A stretch of DNA of 16,043 nucleotides from Candidatus Solibacter sp. (GTDB lineage Bacteria; Acidobacteriota; Terriglobia; Bryobacterales; Bryobacteraceae): NCBI GenBank assembly GCA_017883355.1, contig JADGNS010000013.1, positions 1 through 16,043 of the forward strand. Reading direction: 5' to 3'. The position numbers and the translations under genes were made by a program. A model generated the notes under the pieces. The model had not been told where the DNA came from. It saw only the letters and a list, made by a program, of their open reading frames with translations, and did not search any database. Positions 15,361 to 16,043 of the stretch are shown here, in pieces. Position 1 is the first letter of the stretch. Every line of letters starts with the position of its first letter.

Positions 15361-15942
15361 ATGGGAGGCACACAGGCGTCAATCAATTCGAGAACTGTCG
15401 CGATCTCCACAGTCGCCGAACTCGGCGAGGAGGCGATGGCGCTGGCGCGTCCGGACCTGCATCCGCTGGACTTCGTCGCGCTTCTCATGGAGAAGGCCCT
15501 TTATCCCGATGCGGTGAGGTTTATCGCGCACGCGCTGCCGAAGCGCGAAAGCGTGTGGTGGGGCTGGGTGTGCGCGCGGCGCGCGGCAGGCGAGAACCCG
15601 CCGCCGAAGGTGAAAGGCGCGCTCGACGCCACCGAGAGATGGATTGCCCAGCCCAGCGAAGACAACCGGCGGTTGGCCATGGCGGCCGCCCAAAAGGCCG
15701 AACTGGGCACGGCAGCCGGCTGTACGGGACTGGCGGCCTTTTTCAGCGGCGGCAGCCTGTCGCCGCCCGAGGCGCCGGTGGTGCCGCCAGGAGAGTTTCT
15801 GACCGCCAAAGCGGTGTCCGGCGCGGTGATCTTTGCCGCCGTGGTCCCGGAGCCCGAGAAGGCGCCGGAGAAATTCAAGAGTTTCGTGGCGCAGGGTGTG
15901 GAAGTGACCAACCGGGTCAAGCTGTGGGAGTCCAAAAAGTAG
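15361..15942 (+). CDS. DUF6931-like protein between vgrG and PAAR
   Basis: The 193-residue product resembles the uncharacterised DUF6931 family, which I recall as T6SS-associated. The clearest part is RFIAHALPKRESVWWGWVC (53-71), a helical segment with a paired tryptophan, followed by CARRAAG. The middle is helical (LDATERWIAQPSEDNRRLAM). A glycine/proline-rich stretch lies near 128-148 (FFSGGSLSPPEAPVVPPGEF), and the C-terminus is basic. No signal peptide or clear catalytic motif is seen. ATG 15361 follows the vgrG TGA by one base but lacks a strong ribosome site, so coupling to vgrG is likely. An internal ATG at 15436 has AGGAGG, but only 2 bases away. The position between spike and tip suggests a loading or adaptor role; this is inference, and the molecular function is unknown. 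Confidence 0.72.
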   Translation: MGGTQASINSRTVAISTVAELGEEAMALARPDLHPLDFVALLMEKALYPDAVRFIAHALPKRESVWWGWVCARRAAGENPPPKVKGALDATERWIAQPSEDNRRLAMAAAQKAELGTAAGCTGLAAFFSGGSLSPPEAPVVPPGEFLTAKAVSGAVIFAAVVPEPEKAPEKFKSFVAQGVEVTNRVKLWESKK

Positions 15943-15954
15943 GGGAGCGTCTGT

Positions 15955-16043
15955 ATGGGAATGCCGGCCTCGAGAATCACCGACATGCACGTCTGCCCCA
16001 TGGTGACGGTACTGGTGCCGCACGTGGGGGGGCCGATTCTGCC
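15955..16043 (+). CDS. PAAR-domain spike tip protein (3' truncated)
   Basis: The first 29 codons are in the window: MGMPASRITDMHVCPMV followed by TVLVPHVGGPIL. The MPASRITDMHVCP start and the PHVGGPI turn are characteristic of PAAR proteins, which sharpen the VgrG spike and often carry or recruit effectors. ATG 15955 has GGGGAG (15942-15947) 7 bases upstream and lies 12 bases after the previous stop, so it belongs to the same operon. The gene runs off the right edge, so whether it is a lone PAAR or carries a toxin extension cannot be seen. Confidence 0.88.
   Translation, partial: MGMPASRITDMHVCPMVTVLVPHVGGPIL

Noticed and set aside
1874..15942. A contractile injection system other than T6SS (phage tail-like or eCIS)
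   Set aside because: TssA, TssF, TssG, Hcp, ClpV and TagJ are T6SS-specific families; no phage tape measure, terminase or eCIS AAA ATPase is present.
1..16043. CRISPR arrays, tRNA or rRNA genes, insertion sequences
   Set aside because: I saw no regularly spaced repeats, cloverleaf-like segments, transposase motifs or flanking terminal repeats; the repeats found are short and intergenic, or protein-coding.

Overview
The window carries most of a type VI secretion system (T6SS) locus from a GC-rich Gram-negative bacterium. The gene set (TssB, TssC, Hcp, TagJ/ImpE, long-form TssA, TssE, TssF, TssG, ClpV, VgrG, a DUF6931-like protein and a PAAR protein) and two families of intergenic repeat suggest Acidobacteriota, perhaps the Solibacter/Bryobacter side. 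That placement is an inference from recalled repeat and gene styles, not from a marker gene.

Layout. Positions 1-150 hold the 3' end of an unidentified plus-strand gene. It converges on a minus-strand gene (196-1686) for a class I SAM-dependent methyltransferase with a C-terminal regulatory region. A divergent intergenic region (1687-1873) then leads into a plus-strand run that continues to the right edge: tssB (1874), tssC (2388), hcp (3976), tagJ (4479), tssA (5206), tssE (7184), tssF (7674), tssG (9479), clpV (10532), vgrG (13338), a DUF6931-like gene (15361) and the start of a PAAR gene (15955, cut by the edge). Most junctions overlap or are a few bases apart, as in a translationally coupled operon. 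Three spacers of about 100-140 bases break the run: before hcp, before tssE and before vgrG. Each holds repeats or strong hairpins.

How the genes work together (established T6SS biology). TssB and TssC polymerise into the contractile sheath around an Hcp tube tipped by VgrG and PAAR. TssE, TssF and TssG build the baseplate with VgrG. TssA coordinates priming and sheath growth. ClpV disassembles contracted sheath, and TagJ links ClpV to TssB in some T6SS classes. The membrane-anchoring genes (tssJ, tssL, tssM) and tssK are not in this window, and no toxin/immunity pair is visible. The VgrG ends in a beta-helix-like repeat rather than a toxin domain. Cargo may therefore be linked to the truncated PAAR gene, to genes beyond the edge, or to the DUF6931-like protein.

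Everything beyond motif recognition (fold, partners, promoters, repeat copy number) is inferred by reading only; no alignment, folding or database search was run.
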